In this document: one piece after another, positions 50,711 through 58,888 of the stretch
How the letters are laid out: every line of letters starts with the position of its first letter
How positions within the stretch are numbered: the stretch's first letter is position 1
Source: Streptomyces sp. CB02400
GTDB taxonomy: Bacteria > Actinomycetota > Actinomycetes > Streptomycetales > Streptomycetaceae
Length of the DNA: 64,000 nucleotides
Assembly: GCF_001905725.1 (NCBI RefSeq)
Contig: NZ_LIWB01000014.1
Location: 62,001 to 126,000 of the forward strand
Reading direction: 5' to 3'
Program-made: the position numbers and the translations under genes
The notes under the pieces: generated by a model
Told to the model about the DNA's origin: nothing
The model's input: only the letters and a program-made list of their open reading frames with translations
Database searches by the model: none

Positions 50711-51559
50711 TTACCCGGCCGGGGCCGGTATCCGTTCCAGCACACCGCCCGCGAACACGTCGTACAGCGGCAGCGTTTCGAGGTGGACGTAGCCGATGTG
50801 GCAGTCACAGGTGGTGAGGGGGCAGGGGCGGGGGCGCAGCGCCTGCCGGTAGCTGCCGTCGTAGAGGTTGCCGAGTTCGGCGCGGACGAAGTGGCAGCGG
50901 CGGACCGTGCCCTCGCCGTCGACGGAGATCACGGACTCCCCCGTGCGGCAGGGCAGGCCCGCGCTGGCGTGGGGACGGCGGCTGTAGGGGAAGAGCGGGT
51001 CCAGCGCGGTCCACACGCCGGCCTCGGTGTCGTCGTAGGTGTGGCCCTCGGCTGCGTTGACCCACAGGTACACCTTCTCGGGCAGGTCGGCGCGCAGCCG
51101 CCGGGCCGCGTCGAGGTGCTCGGGCAGTCCGACGACGCCGACGCTGAACCGGACGCCGAGGCGGTCCAGTTCGCGGCATTTGGCCAGGAAGCGGTCGTAG
51201 GGGGTCTGGCCCGGGTGGTACGTGCACCACAGGGCGAGGGTGTCCAGGTCGGCGCCGGCCAGCCAGTCGGTGCGGCAGCTCAGGTTGGTCTGGATGGCGA
51301 CGCGGCGGATGTGCGGCCGGTGGGACAGTCGGGTCAGGGTGCTGCGGTACCAGGAGCGGACCAGGCCCTCGCCCCAGGGGGTGAAGAGCAGGGAGAGCCG
51401 GTCGGTGGTCTGCGCGTCGGCCCAGTCGGCGAACCTCTCCAGGCGGGCACGGTCCGCGCGCAGTTGCTCGCGGCTGTCGCGGCGCTTGGCGAAGGGGCAG
51501 TACGGGCAGTCGTAGTCGCAGGAGGCCAGCGGGCCCCGGTAGAGGAGGGTCAGGTCCAT
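50711..51559 (-). CDS. Radical SAM protein, STM4011 family
   Basis: A 282-residue radical SAM enzyme. The 4Fe-4S/SAM motif is CDYDCPYCPF (C-x3-C-x2-C) at residues 14-23, right after the short start MDLTLLYRG. The barrel includes LLFTPWGEGLVRSWYRS and RVAIQTNLSC. A second cysteine set near the C-terminus (CRTGES, RRCHF, CPLTTCDCH) may hold an auxiliary cluster. It is the last gene of a six-gene operon of STM4015/4015/4014/4013/4012/4011 types. The family is named after a Salmonella locus and has no known substrate. Post-translational modification of a partner protein is the common guess. Confidence 0.88.
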   Translation of the reverse strand: MDLTLLYRGPLASCDYDCPYCPFAKRRDSREQLRADRARLERFADWADAQTTDRLSLLFTPWGEGLVRSWYRSTLTRLSHRPHIRRVAIQTNLSCRTDWLAGADLDTLALWCTYHPGQTPYDRFLAKCRELDRLGVRFSVGVVGLPEHLDAARRLRADLPEKVYLWVNAAEGHTYDDTEAGVWTALDPLFPYSRRPHASAGLPCRTGESVISVDGEGTVRRCHFVRAELGNLYDGSYRQALRPRPCPLTTCDCHIGYVHLETLPLYDVFAGGVLERIPAPAG

Positions 51560-51570
51560 CGGCTGCGGTC

Positions 51571-52950
51571 TCACTTCCGCTCGTAGGCGGCCATGGCGGC
51601 CCGCACGGCCGGGGAGAACAGCTCCGGGCCGATGGCGTCGGAGTGGGCCAGGCCCTCGGGGGTCAGGCGCAGGCGCGTGGCGCCGGGACCGGTGTCCTCC
51701 ACCAGCCAGTCGCGGTCGGCGAAGCGGGACAGCTCGGCCGGGAAGTCGTCCGCCGGGGTGCGGCCGTCGAACCGGGCGCGGTAGTCGGCGGGGTCGAGGC
51801 CTTCCGCCTGGAGCAGGGACTGCAGCAGGTGCCGGCGGCGGGCCTCGTCGGTGTCGATGCGGCGGCCGTACTCGGCGTGGGCGAAGTCGGTGGCCGGGCG
51901 GGAGACGTAGTCGTCGACGATGCCGCGGATCTCGTGCATGCCGACGGCGTAGTCGAAGGAGTAGTGCAGGCCGGCTGTGTACGAGCGGGCGCCGCAGCCG
52001 AGGCCGATCATGCCGTCGGTCTGGCAGGCGTAGTCGTCCGCGCCCTGCGGCGGGGCGTCCGCGCGGCGGAACATGCGCATGGACTGCTGCGTGTAGCCGT
52101 GGGCGAGGAGGTGGTCGCGGCCCAGGCGGTACAGACGCAGCCGTTGTCCGTCCCAGGCCGGGTCCGCCTCGCCGGCGCGGCGGCCGAGGCCGGTCAGGGG
52201 GCGTATGTAGAGGGGGTAGAGGTAGAGCTCCTCGGGGCGCCAGGCGAGGGCCGCGTCCAGGGAGCGCAGCCAGGTGTGTTCCGTCTGGCCGTCGATGCCG
52301 TAGATCAGGTCGATGTTGAGGACGGGGATGCGGGCGTCGCGGATACGGCCGAGGGCCGCCTCGACGTCGGCGCGGCGCTGCGGGCGTACGGCGGCGCGGG
52401 CCTCGGTGTCGTCGAAGCTCTGCACGCCCAGGCTGAGGCGGGTGGTGCCGCGCGTGGCCAGCACGTCGAGGCGGTCGGCGGTGGCCGTGGCGGGCGAGGC
52501 CTCCACGGACAGCGGGACCGCGCGCAGGTCGGCGCCCATGCGGTGTTCCGCGATGTCGCACAGCCGCTGGAGTTCGGCGGCGGTGAGGAAGGTGGGGGTG
52601 CCGCCGCCGAAGGCGGCCGTGGCGAACCGCACGGGTGCGCGCTCCCCCAGCGCCTCCCGTACGGCGGTCGCCTGCCGGTCCAGGGCGTCCAGATAGGCGC
52701 CGGTCAGGCCGTCGGGGGCGCCGATGCGGGTGAACAGGTTGCAGAAGCCGCAGCGGACCTCGCAGAACGGGATGTGCAGGTAGAGGGAGAGGGCGTCCTT
52801 GGGTTCGCCGGCCCAGAGGGCGTCGAGGCGGGGGCGGTCGGCGAGCCGGCGGTAGGCGGTCTTGTGCGGGTAGGCGTAGACGTAGCTCTGGTACGGGCTC
52901 ACCGGGACGTCGGTGCCGGTCCGGGCGGGGGTGGCGGTGGTGGTGGTCAT
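51571..52950 (-). CDS. Radical SAM protein, STM4012 family (HemN-like)
   Basis: A 459-residue enzyme resembling coproporphyrinogen dehydrogenase HemN. LYLHIPFCEVRCGFCNLF carries the C-x3-C-x2-C motif with the extra HemN-type Cys position changed to Asn-Leu-Phe context. TAAFGGGTPTFL, RLSLGVQSFDD and LNIDLIYGIDGQTEHTW are the HemN barrel motifs. GLGCGARSY follows. The C-terminal HemN-like domain is retained. Its ATG overlaps the stop of the STM4013-type gene by four bases. It is not expected to make haem because the rest of the operon has no tetrapyrrole genes. Substrate unknown. Confidence 0.9.
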   Translation of the reverse strand: MTTTTATPARTGTDVPVSPYQSYVYAYPHKTAYRRLADRPRLDALWAGEPKDALSLYLHIPFCEVRCGFCNLFTRIGAPDGLTGAYLDALDRQATAVREALGERAPVRFATAAFGGGTPTFLTAAELQRLCDIAEHRMGADLRAVPLSVEASPATATADRLDVLATRGTTRLSLGVQSFDDTEARAAVRPQRRADVEAALGRIRDARIPVLNIDLIYGIDGQTEHTWLRSLDAALAWRPEELYLYPLYIRPLTGLGRRAGEADPAWDGQRLRLYRLGRDHLLAHGYTQQSMRMFRRADAPPQGADDYACQTDGMIGLGCGARSYTAGLHYSFDYAVGMHEIRGIVDDYVSRPATDFAHAEYGRRIDTDEARRRHLLQSLLQAEGLDPADYRARFDGRTPADDFPAELSRFADRDWLVEDTGPGATRLRLTPEGLAHSDAIGPELFSPAVRAAMAAYERK

Positions 52951-53837
52951 CGGGCGGCCTCGGCGGGGGTGCGGTCCAGGAAGAAGTGGGCGTAGGGCAC
53001 GGTCCACACGGACTCGTGGCCGATGCGGTGGCCGGTGTAGCCGTCGTCGCCGTAGGCGGTGCCGTGGTCGGAGCAGACGACGGCGAAGCAGCGGCGCCGA
53101 CTGCTCGCGGCGGCGAACAGCCGGCCGATGTGCCGGTCCACGTACTCCAGGGCGGCGGCGTGGGTGGCGCGGCTGTCACCGTCCTCGCGGGTCGCGCCGG
53201 GCCGGTGGAACCAGTTGGGCTGGTGCAGTGCGGCGACGTTGACGAAGAGGAACAGGCGCTGCTCGTGGGGGAGTTCGCGTACGACGTGTTCCACGCGGGC
53301 CACCTGGGCCTCGAACGACGTGGGCGAGGCGACGCCGAACTCCGGCTCCCAGTGGGACTCCTGGAACAGGCCGGGCAGCACCGAGCCGAGCGGGCCCCGC
53401 TTGTTGAAGAAGCCGACCCCGCCGACGCACACCGTGCGGTAGCCCTCCCGCGCGAGGCCGGACACCAGATCGGGGGTGTCGTGGACGAAGGTGCGTCCGG
53501 CCGTGGTCTCGCTGCCGGCGAACCGGGCCGCGAACAGCCGCGGATGCGGGCCGGGCGCGGCGGGTGTCGGCAGGAATCCGGCGAAGATCGCCTGGTGGGA
53601 GGCGTAGGTGAAGCTGCCGGGGGCGTGCCGCCGCTCCCAGCGGCCGCCGGGCAGATGGCGGGCCAGGTTCGGGATGCGTCCCTCGGCGGCGAGTTCGGCG
53701 GCGACGTCGAAGCGGAGGGTGTCGAGGGTGACGAGGAGGATGTCGTGGCTGCCGACGATCTCGTTCATGTCCGGGTCGTGGTCCGGTGCGGCGGCCCCGT
53801 GGGGGCCGGGCGCGGGCGTCGGTTCAGGCGCTGACAT
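52947..53837 (-). CDS. Sulfatase/phosphatase-like hydrolase, STM4013/SEN3800 family
   Basis: A 296-residue alkaline-phosphatase-superfamily hydrolase, small for a sulfatase. HDILLVTLDTLRFDVAAELA contains the metal Asp pair, GSFTYASHQAIFAGFLPTP sits where the nucleophile is expected, and VVCSDHGTAYGDDGYTGHRIGH holds the late metal ligands (DHG ... GH). No Cys/Ser-x-Pro-x-Arg sulfatase signature is seen, so formylglycine use is unlikely. ATG 53837 overlaps the STM4014 gene end by 14 bases; a later ATG before NEIVGSHD is possible. It is coupled with two radical SAM genes. Confidence 0.87.
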   Translation of the reverse strand: MSAPEPTPAPGPHGAAAPDHDPDMNEIVGSHDILLVTLDTLRFDVAAELAAEGRIPNLARHLPGGRWERRHAPGSFTYASHQAIFAGFLPTPAAPGPHPRLFAARFAGSETTAGRTFVHDTPDLVSGLAREGYRTVCVGGVGFFNKRGPLGSVLPGLFQESHWEPEFGVASPTSFEAQVARVEHVVRELPHEQRLFLFVNVAALHQPNWFHRPGATREDGDSRATHAAALEYVDRHIGRLFAAASSRRRCFAVVCSDHGTAYGDDGYTGHRIGHESVWTVPYAHFFLDRTPAEAAR

Positions 53838-54999
53838 GGGTGGTTCCCGTTCTGTACTGGTGGTGCGGGCGGGACGGGCCGGTGGTGCGGCGCAGGACCG
53901 CCGCGACCTGGGCCGCGTAGGTGTCGAGGCCCTCCGCCCCGCTGCCCGGCAGTCCGGTGAGGCGGGGCAGCAGGTCACCGAAGGCGTTGACCTCGCCGAC
54001 GGCGAACCGGCGCCAGCCGACGGCCGGGAGCAGGTCGACGCCGACGCACAGGGTGCGCGGGAAGCAGGCCGCCGCGCGCTCGCACACGGCGAGGACGTCC
54101 GGCCACCGGCCGCCGGCCGCCTCGACGGCGTCGTGCACCGCGTCGAGGTCGCCGCGGGTGCCGCCGAGATGGAGGTTCGTCATCGGTGAGGTGCTGGTGC
54201 GCACGACGGCGTGGGTGGCGCGGCCGGCCACCACCACGACCCGCAGATCGGCGGCGCGGCCCCGCTGGGAGGCCTTGGGCAGCCAGCGCTCCAGGTGGAG
54301 GCCGTCGGGGGCGAGGGCGTCCACGACGGCGGCGATGTCCTGCTCCCGCTCGTAGCGGCGCACCGTCAGGGAGTTGAACAGCCTGCCGTCCCCGGTGAGT
54401 TCGACGGAGGTGGTGGCCCTGATGCGGCCGCTGCCCGACGCCTCGACGGCGAGCACCCCGGAGGCCGAGGAGCCGTGCGCGAGCTTGACGAAGAGCCTCG
54501 GCATACGGTGCTCGCGCATGACGGTGCGTACGTCGTCCCAGCCGGTCACCCGTACGGCGTCCGGGCCGGAGGTGGGTGACTCGGGCACGGGGACGTCCGC
54601 CGCGTCGAGGACGGCGTGGCAGCGCCGTTTGTCGAACATGACGGCCAGTTCGCCGGCGTCGTCGAGCCGGACGCCACCGCGCAGTCCGCGGACGGCCTCG
54701 GTGAACCGCGCGTACCAGCGTGCCGAGCCCTCCACGCGGGTGGGGTCCTGGACGTCCCTCAGCAGCCGGTCGACGTCGGGGTTCTCGCCGGGTGAGTCGA
54801 GCCGGACGGCCTCGTCGGCGGCGAAGTCGGCCCCGCCCTCGCGCAGGACCCGCTCCCAGGGCACGACGCGCGGTGCGGGCAGTCCGGCCGCGCGGGCGGC
54901 GTCGGTGAAGAGGGCCGTCCTGCGGTTCTCGGGGTTGCCCACGACGGCGAGGCGCACGGGCGCGCCGGCCTGCCCCGGTTCATTCCCCGACCGCGACAT
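53824..54999 (-). CDS. STM4014 family protein, ATP-grasp-like
   Basis: A 391-residue cytosolic protein. The first 110 residues are a pre-ATP-grasp-like domain (RLAVVGNPENRRTALFTDAARAAGL, in parts). The rest resembles ATP-grasp ligases: VMFDKRRCHAVLDAADVPVPES, RLFVKLAHGSSASGVLAVEA (the lysine and glycine-rich loop) and VGVDLLPAVGWRRFAVGEVNAFGDLLP (the metal-binding D and E-x-N). This is the pattern of carboxylate-amine ligases. It overlaps the LRR gene upstream by 20 bases and the hydrolase gene downstream by 14. A ligase would be consistent with a peptide- or amino-acid-tailoring system. Confidence 0.85.
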   Translation of the reverse strand: MSRSGNEPGQAGAPVRLAVVGNPENRRTALFTDAARAAGLPAPRVVPWERVLREGGADFAADEAVRLDSPGENPDVDRLLRDVQDPTRVEGSARWYARFTEAVRGLRGGVRLDDAGELAVMFDKRRCHAVLDAADVPVPESPTSGPDAVRVTGWDDVRTVMREHRMPRLFVKLAHGSSASGVLAVEASGSGRIRATTSVELTGDGRLFNSLTVRRYEREQDIAAVVDALAPDGLHLERWLPKASQRGRAADLRVVVVAGRATHAVVRTSTSPMTNLHLGGTRGDLDAVHDAVEAAGGRWPDVLAVCERAAACFPRTLCVGVDLLPAVGWRRFAVGEVNAFGDLLPRLTGLPGSGAEGLDTYAAQVAAVLRRTTGPSRPHHQYRTGTTHVSA

Positions 55000-55936
55000 A
55001 ACGCTCCTCCGGGCGGTACTCGCTGCGGTGGGCGGGTGTGAGGCCGAGGTCCTGGATGTGCGGTCCCAGTGTCCCGCGCACGCGGTGGGTCATCTCCTCG
55101 CTCATGTAGTGGTGCCCGAGGTCCAGCGCCCGCAGATGGGTCAGCGGCTGCCCCGAGAGCAGCGCGGCTCCCCCTTCGTCGCTGAGGGTGCCCATGCTCA
55201 GGTCGAGGGAGTCCAGACCCGCGACGACGGGCGCGGCGGCCACGACGGCGGCGATCTCGTCCTGGATGTCGCTGTTGCACAGGCCCAGGTGGGCGAGCCG
55301 GGGGCTGCGGTCCAGCATGGCGAGGAGTGCCTGGACGTCGGCCGGGGTGCAGTCGCCGCCGTACCAGTTGGTGCCCAGCCACAACTCCAGGTGGTGCAGG
55401 GCGGGGAGGTCGCAGGCCGCCAGGCCGCGTACCGGCTCGGGCGGCAGACCGCCGGACTCGATGCGCAGCCTGCGCAGCTCCTCGTGCCGCAGCGGTTCGA
55501 TCACCAGCCCCTCGGCGCCGCGCACGCCGAGTTCGTACAGACCGGGCCAGGCGCGCAGCACCCGGCTGACGTCGCCCTGTTTGATCCAGGAGATCTCCGA
55601 CTCCTCGGACTCGACGTCCCCGAGGAAGACCGCCCGCAGCCTCGGCAGGCGGTGTGCCTCGGCCGTGATCAGGTCGAGGGCGGGGTCGATGCCGTGCTCG
55701 TCCCACTCCTGCCACCAGGCGCGGATGACGAGGGCCACGACCTCGTCGGTGCGGACCCGGTCCAGGAACGAGTTCCACCGCTCCTCGAACGACACCTCCC
55801 GGTCGGCCGTGAGCCGCCAGGCGACCGAGGCGGGAGGGGGTGGGTGCGGGCCGGGGCCCGGCTCCTCGTCGGGGCCGGTGAAGTGGTGCACGGGCAGGCC
55901 GTGGAAGTGTTCCAGGTGGGAAGGGTAGTAGTACAC
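54980..55936 (-). CDS. Leucine-rich-repeat protein, STM4015 family (copy 2)
   Basis: A 318-residue protein of the STM4015 family. ATG 55936 starts MYYYPSHLEHFHGLPVHHF. The N-terminal 120 residues are an alpha/beta domain (VSFEERWNSFLDRVRTDEVVALVIRAW). From about 120 to the end the sequence has about seven leucine-rich repeats (LPRLRAVFLGDVESEESEISWI, LPALHHLELWLGTNWYG, PRLAHLGLCNSDIQDEIA, LDSLDLSMGTL, HLRALDLGHHYM). It is 7 bases after its paralogue and overlaps the ATP-grasp-like gene. LRR proteins usually bind other proteins; here it may be the scaffold or the substrate of the radical SAM enzymes. Confidence 0.88.
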   Translation of the reverse strand: MYYYPSHLEHFHGLPVHHFTGPDEEPGPGPHPPPPASVAWRLTADREVSFEERWNSFLDRVRTDEVVALVIRAWWQEWDEHGIDPALDLITAEAHRLPRLRAVFLGDVESEESEISWIKQGDVSRVLRAWPGLYELGVRGAEGLVIEPLRHEELRRLRIESGGLPPEPVRGLAACDLPALHHLELWLGTNWYGGDCTPADVQALLAMLDRSPRLAHLGLCNSDIQDEIAAVVAAAPVVAGLDSLDLSMGTLSDEGGAALLSGQPLTHLRALDLGHHYMSEEMTHRVRGTLGPHIQDLGLTPAHRSEYRPEERYVAVGE

Positions 55937-55943
55937 GCGGTGT

Positions 55944-56903
55944 TCACTCCCCCACGCTGACGTAGCGGTGGACGGTGCCGTCGTCGTCCTCGTCCCAGTC
56001 CGCGTCGTCCTGGTCGAGGTCCACCTCGACGCCCGCGGCCTCCAGCGTCTCGCGTACGCGCTGCCGCAGGGGCTCGCTCAGGTAGTTGTGGTGCAGGTCC
56101 AGCTTCTTGAGATGGGTCAGCGGCTGCCCGCCGAGGAGGGCGGTGGCGCCGTCGTCGCCGAGGGTGCCCATGGACAGGTCGAGCACCTCCAGCCGGGCGA
56201 CGACCGGCGCGGACGCCACGGCGGCGGCGATCTCGTCCTGGATCTCGCTGTTGCGCAGGGCCAGGTACCGCAGCCGGGGCAGCCGGACGCCGGAGAGGAT
56301 CGGCTCCAGGTCGGCGGCCTCGCTGTCGGCGCCGTACCAGGAGGTGCCGAGCCACAGGTCGAGGTTCTCCAGCGCGGGCAGTTCGCTGGCCCCGACACCG
56401 CGGACGACGTCCACCGAGAGACCGCCGGTCTCCACGATCAGGGTGTGCAGCGCGTCGTGGCGCAGGGCGGGGAACCGCAGCCCCTGTCCCCCGCGCACAC
56501 CGAACTCCTCCAGGTCCGGGAAGGCCGACAGCAGGGGTGTCACGTCGGTCTGGGTGATCCAGGAGATCTCGCACTCCTCGGAGTGCATGTCCCCGAGGAA
56601 AAGCGCCCGCAGGCCGGGCAGCCGGTCACGCGCTGCCACCAGCGCCTCGACGATGTCGGCGGAACTCCTCTCGTACGCGTCCTCCCAGGCGCCGACGACC
56701 AGGGCGCGGACCCGGGTGGTGTCGACCGCGGAGCAGAAGCGGGCGAAGGCCTCGGTCCACTGCTCCTCGGCGTCGTAGGTGTCGGCGGTGATCCGCCAGG
56801 CCACGGCCTCGGGTCCGGGCAGCTCACGCGGTGTCTCGCCGGGCCCGGGAAAGGTGAAGGCGGGAAGGCCGTACAGCTCCTCGAGGTGGCCACCGATGGT
56901 CAT
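55944..56903 (-). CDS. Leucine-rich-repeat protein, STM4015 family (copy 1)
   Basis: A 319-residue paralogue of the next gene. ATG 56903 begins MTIGGHLEELYGLPAF. It shares the blocks EISWITQTDV, VETGGLSVDVVRGV, LWLGTSWYG, NSEIQDEIAA and LDLSMGTLGDDGA with copy 2, but it ends in a very acidic tail (DQDDADWDEDDDGTV) that copy 2 lacks. It is the first gene of the operon, with a 5' leader of about 90 bases from a damage-type promoter. Recent tandem duplication followed by divergence suggests two binding partners or two substrates. Confidence 0.88.
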   Translation of the reverse strand: MTIGGHLEELYGLPAFTFPGPGETPRELPGPEAVAWRITADTYDAEEQWTEAFARFCSAVDTTRVRALVVGAWEDAYERSSADIVEALVAARDRLPGLRALFLGDMHSEECEISWITQTDVTPLLSAFPDLEEFGVRGGQGLRFPALRHDALHTLIVETGGLSVDVVRGVGASELPALENLDLWLGTSWYGADSEAADLEPILSGVRLPRLRYLALRNSEIQDEIAAAVASAPVVARLEVLDLSMGTLGDDGATALLGGQPLTHLKKLDLHHNYLSEPLRQRVRETLEAAGVEVDLDQDDADWDEDDDGTVHRYVSVGE

Positions 56904-57001
56904 ACGGGCTGCTCCTGTCGTGCGACGCGGGAAGGAAGGCGGTGCGTGGGCGAGGCCGTCACGGGGCACGGGGTGCGGGCCGTCCGGCGGTGCGTGCAGC
57001 A

Positions 57002-57024
57002 GTTCTACCAACAGCGACTGACAA
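57002..57024 (-). promoter_or_regulatory. Near-match to RecA-NDp / PafBC DNA-damage promoter facing the STM4011-4015 operon
   Basis: Minus strand TTGTCAGTC (57024-57016), N8, TAGAAC (57007-57002). The consensus is TTGTCRGTG-N8-TAnnnT, so only the ninth and last positions differ. TTGTCAG pairs as an inverted repeat with the opposite-strand copy at 57054. Confidence 0.5.
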
Positions 57025-57053
57025 CGCCCGGCGGAGGGTCCGGTGACGGTCCG

Positions 57054-57076
57054 TTGTCAGTGCCGGCTCGTACTGT
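57054..57076 (+). promoter_or_regulatory. RecA-NDp / PafBC-type DNA-damage promoter facing the DUF6745 arm
   Basis: TTGTCAGTG (57054-57062), exactly 8 bases, TACTGT (57071-57076): a full match to the actinobacterial LexA-independent damage promoter TTGTCRGTG-N8-TAnnnT. The predicted start point is near 57083. Confidence 0.7.
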
Positions 57077-57124
57077 CCGCACATGGACTCCGGAGCACCG
57101 TGCGCCGGAGCGGAGGGGAGAGCC

Positions 57125-57451
57125 ATGTACCGGCAGGGAGACGTGCTGATCGTGCCCGTCGCGGACGGGGCGGTGCCGTCCCACGTCCCGGACGCGCCCA
57201 AGGAGCCGCGCGACGCCAGGGGCCGGCTGGTGCTGGCCCTGGGGGAGGTCACCGGACACGCGCACGCGGTGCTCGGGAAGGGCGAACTCGTCCGTGAGCC
57301 GGGCCCGTTCGGGCCGTTCCTGCTGCACCTGCCCGAGGGCGGCCGGGTCGTCCACGAGGAGCACGCGGCGATCGCGCTGCCGAAGGGATGGTTCCGGGTG
57401 ATCCGGCAGCGGGAGTACGTCCCCGGCTCGGTGCGGCTGGTGGCGGACTGA
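57125..57451 (+). CDS. Small beta-rich protein of unknown function
   Basis: A 108-residue protein from ATG 57125 behind GGAGGGGAGAG. A longer, leaderless reading from ATG 57083, exactly where the damage promoter should start transcription, is also possible. The sequence is all-beta in pattern (MYRQGDVLIVPV, RLVLALGEVTGHAHAVLGKGE, FLLHLPEGGRVVHEEHAAIALPKGWF in parts, VIRQREYVPGSVRLV). The GHAH and EEHAA segments put several histidines where a metal could bind, cupin-like. I do not recognise a named family. It is 58 bases upstream of the DUF6745 gene and co-oriented with it. Confidence 0.75.
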   Translation: MYRQGDVLIVPVADGAVPSHVPDAPKEPRDARGRLVLALGEVTGHAHAVLGKGELVREPGPFGPFLLHLPEGGRVVHEEHAAIALPKGWFRVIRQREYVPGSVRLVAD

Positions 57452-57509
57452 CGGACGCCGACGACCGTACGGAACACCACATCACAGCAGGGGAGAGGGG
57501 ACGTTGACG

Positions 57510-58562
57510 ATGACGATCACGCAGGAGAGCGGCGAGGCGGCCGCACTGGCGATGAGCACCGGGGAGACGGCGCGCTGGCGTGCCCGGGCCTCGGCCACCG
57601 GGCCCGCCGACCGGGCGGCGGCGGAGGAGGGCATCCGGATGGCCTACCGGAGCGCCGGGCTGGCCGAGCCGGAGCGCGTGATCTGGGCCGGGTCGCCGCG
57701 CGAGGGCGTGACGCTGGTCCGGGAGGGCACGGACTTCGGGGCGAGCGTGCGCGAGGCGGTGCGCACCGCGCCGTGGGCGGCCGAACGCGACCGGCGGTAC
57801 GAGAAGTTGGGTGCGACGGGCTGGTCCCGGCACTGGTCGGTGACCGGTGGCGCGCTGTGGGACGCCACTCAGGCGCTGGTCGACCGGATCCGCGCCGGGG
57901 TGCTCGACGACCTCGCCGCCGACGAACCGGCCGCCCGCACGGAGATACGGCTGATCCTGCTGGACGCGCTGCTCGGGCAGCACGACGCGCCGTGGCTGTC
58001 CGCCCTGCGCACCGAGGGGTCCGCGCTCGCCGGGCCGGCCCTGGTGTGCCGCAGCGCCGGCTGGTGGTGGCCGTTCGAGAAGGTGGCGGTGGTGTGCGAG
58101 CGTCCCGTCGCCCTGCACCGGGACGAGGCCGGCCGGCTCGACCACGGCGACGGGCCCGCCCTGGAGTTCCCCGACGGTTTCGCCCTGTGCGCCTGGCGCG
58201 GCATGCCGGTGACGCGCGCCTTCCTGGAGGAGCTGCGCACGCTCACCCCGGAGCGGATCCGGCAGGAGGAGAACGCCGAACTGCGGCGGGTGATGCTCGA
58301 GTACTACGGCTACGACCGCTATCTCGCCGACTCGGGGGCGCGGCCCCTGCACCGGGACGGCACGGGCACGCTCTGGCGCATCGAACTGGCCGACGACGAG
58401 CCGGTCGTCATGGTCGAGGTCCTCAACTCCACGCCCGAACCGGACGGCACCCACCGCACGTACTGGCTCCGTGTGCCGCCGACGACCCGGACGGCCCGGG
58501 AGGGGGTGGCGTGGACGTTCGGCCTGGGGGCGGAGGTGTACGAGCCGCTGGAGGAGACGTGA
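57510..58562 (+). CDS. DUF6745 family protein
   Basis: A 350-residue cytosolic protein. ATG 57510 is used; TTG 57504 closer to the GGGGAGAGGGG site is possible. I recognise the DUF6745 family by RVIWAGSPREGVTLVREG, WWPFEKVAVVCERPVALHRDE, GPALEFPDGFALCAWRGMPV and EVLNSTPEPDGTHRTYWLRVPP. The family has no assigned activity. The N-terminal half is helical and the C-terminal half beta-rich. It is the second gene of the arm facing right from the damage-type promoter. The divergent arrangement with STM4015-type LRR genes suggests a shared pathway. Confidence 0.82.
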   Translation: MTITQESGEAAALAMSTGETARWRARASATGPADRAAAEEGIRMAYRSAGLAEPERVIWAGSPREGVTLVREGTDFGASVREAVRTAPWAAERDRRYEKLGATGWSRHWSVTGGALWDATQALVDRIRAGVLDDLAADEPAARTEIRLILLDALLGQHDAPWLSALRTEGSALAGPALVCRSAGWWWPFEKVAVVCERPVALHRDEAGRLDHGDGPALEFPDGFALCAWRGMPVTRAFLEELRTLTPERIRQEENAELRRVMLEYYGYDRYLADSGARPLHRDGTGTLWRIELADDEPVVMVEVLNSTPEPDGTHRTYWLRVPPTTRTAREGVAWTFGLGAEVYEPLEET

Positions 58563-58651
58563 GCCCGTCCGGCCGCCCGAGGGCTGACTCCGCCCGCAGG
58601 GGGTAGGCGGAGAACGGCAAGGACGAACCGGACCCGCGGAAGGGAGCACCC

Positions 58652-58804
58652 ATGCCGAGCATGGTGGAGCGCATCAAACAGTTCGCCAGGAGCCCTCAGG
58701 GGCGGCGTACGGCCGAGCAGGTGCGGCGGGCGGCGGCCGACCCCCGGCGCCGGGCCCAGGCACAGCGTCTGCTGGGCCGGCTCCGCGGCGGCGGCCACCG
58801 CTGA
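58652..58804 (+). CDS. Small basic protein, 50 residues
   Basis: A 50-residue, very basic helical protein starting MPSMVERIKQFARSP and ending LLGRLRGGGHR, preceded by GGAAGGGAG at ideal spacing. The middle (RRTAEQVRRAAADPRRRAQA) is an amphipathic helix. Small proteins of this shape are widespread in Streptomyces and unassigned. It may bind nucleic acid or membrane. The ribosome site and stop context make it a credible gene. Confidence 0.7.
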   Translation: MPSMVERIKQFARSPQGRRTAEQVRRAAADPRRRAQAQRLLGRLRGGGHR

Positions 58805-58888
58805 GCCGTTCGAGCCGTTTCGCTTCCGCTTCCGCGCGGTCCGGCACGTACTCGTCCGGGCCGCGTGGCGACGACCAGGAAGGATTCC

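Noticed and set aside
51571..52950. Calling the STM4012-type gene hemN
   Set aside because: The barrel is HemN-like but the operon contains no tetrapyrrole gene and the family has its own conserved non-haem context.
50700..57120. Search for a RiPP precursor peptide beside the two radical SAM genes
   Set aside because: All genes overlap or are separated by 11 bases or less, leaving no room, and no short frame with a ribosome site was found in the flanks.
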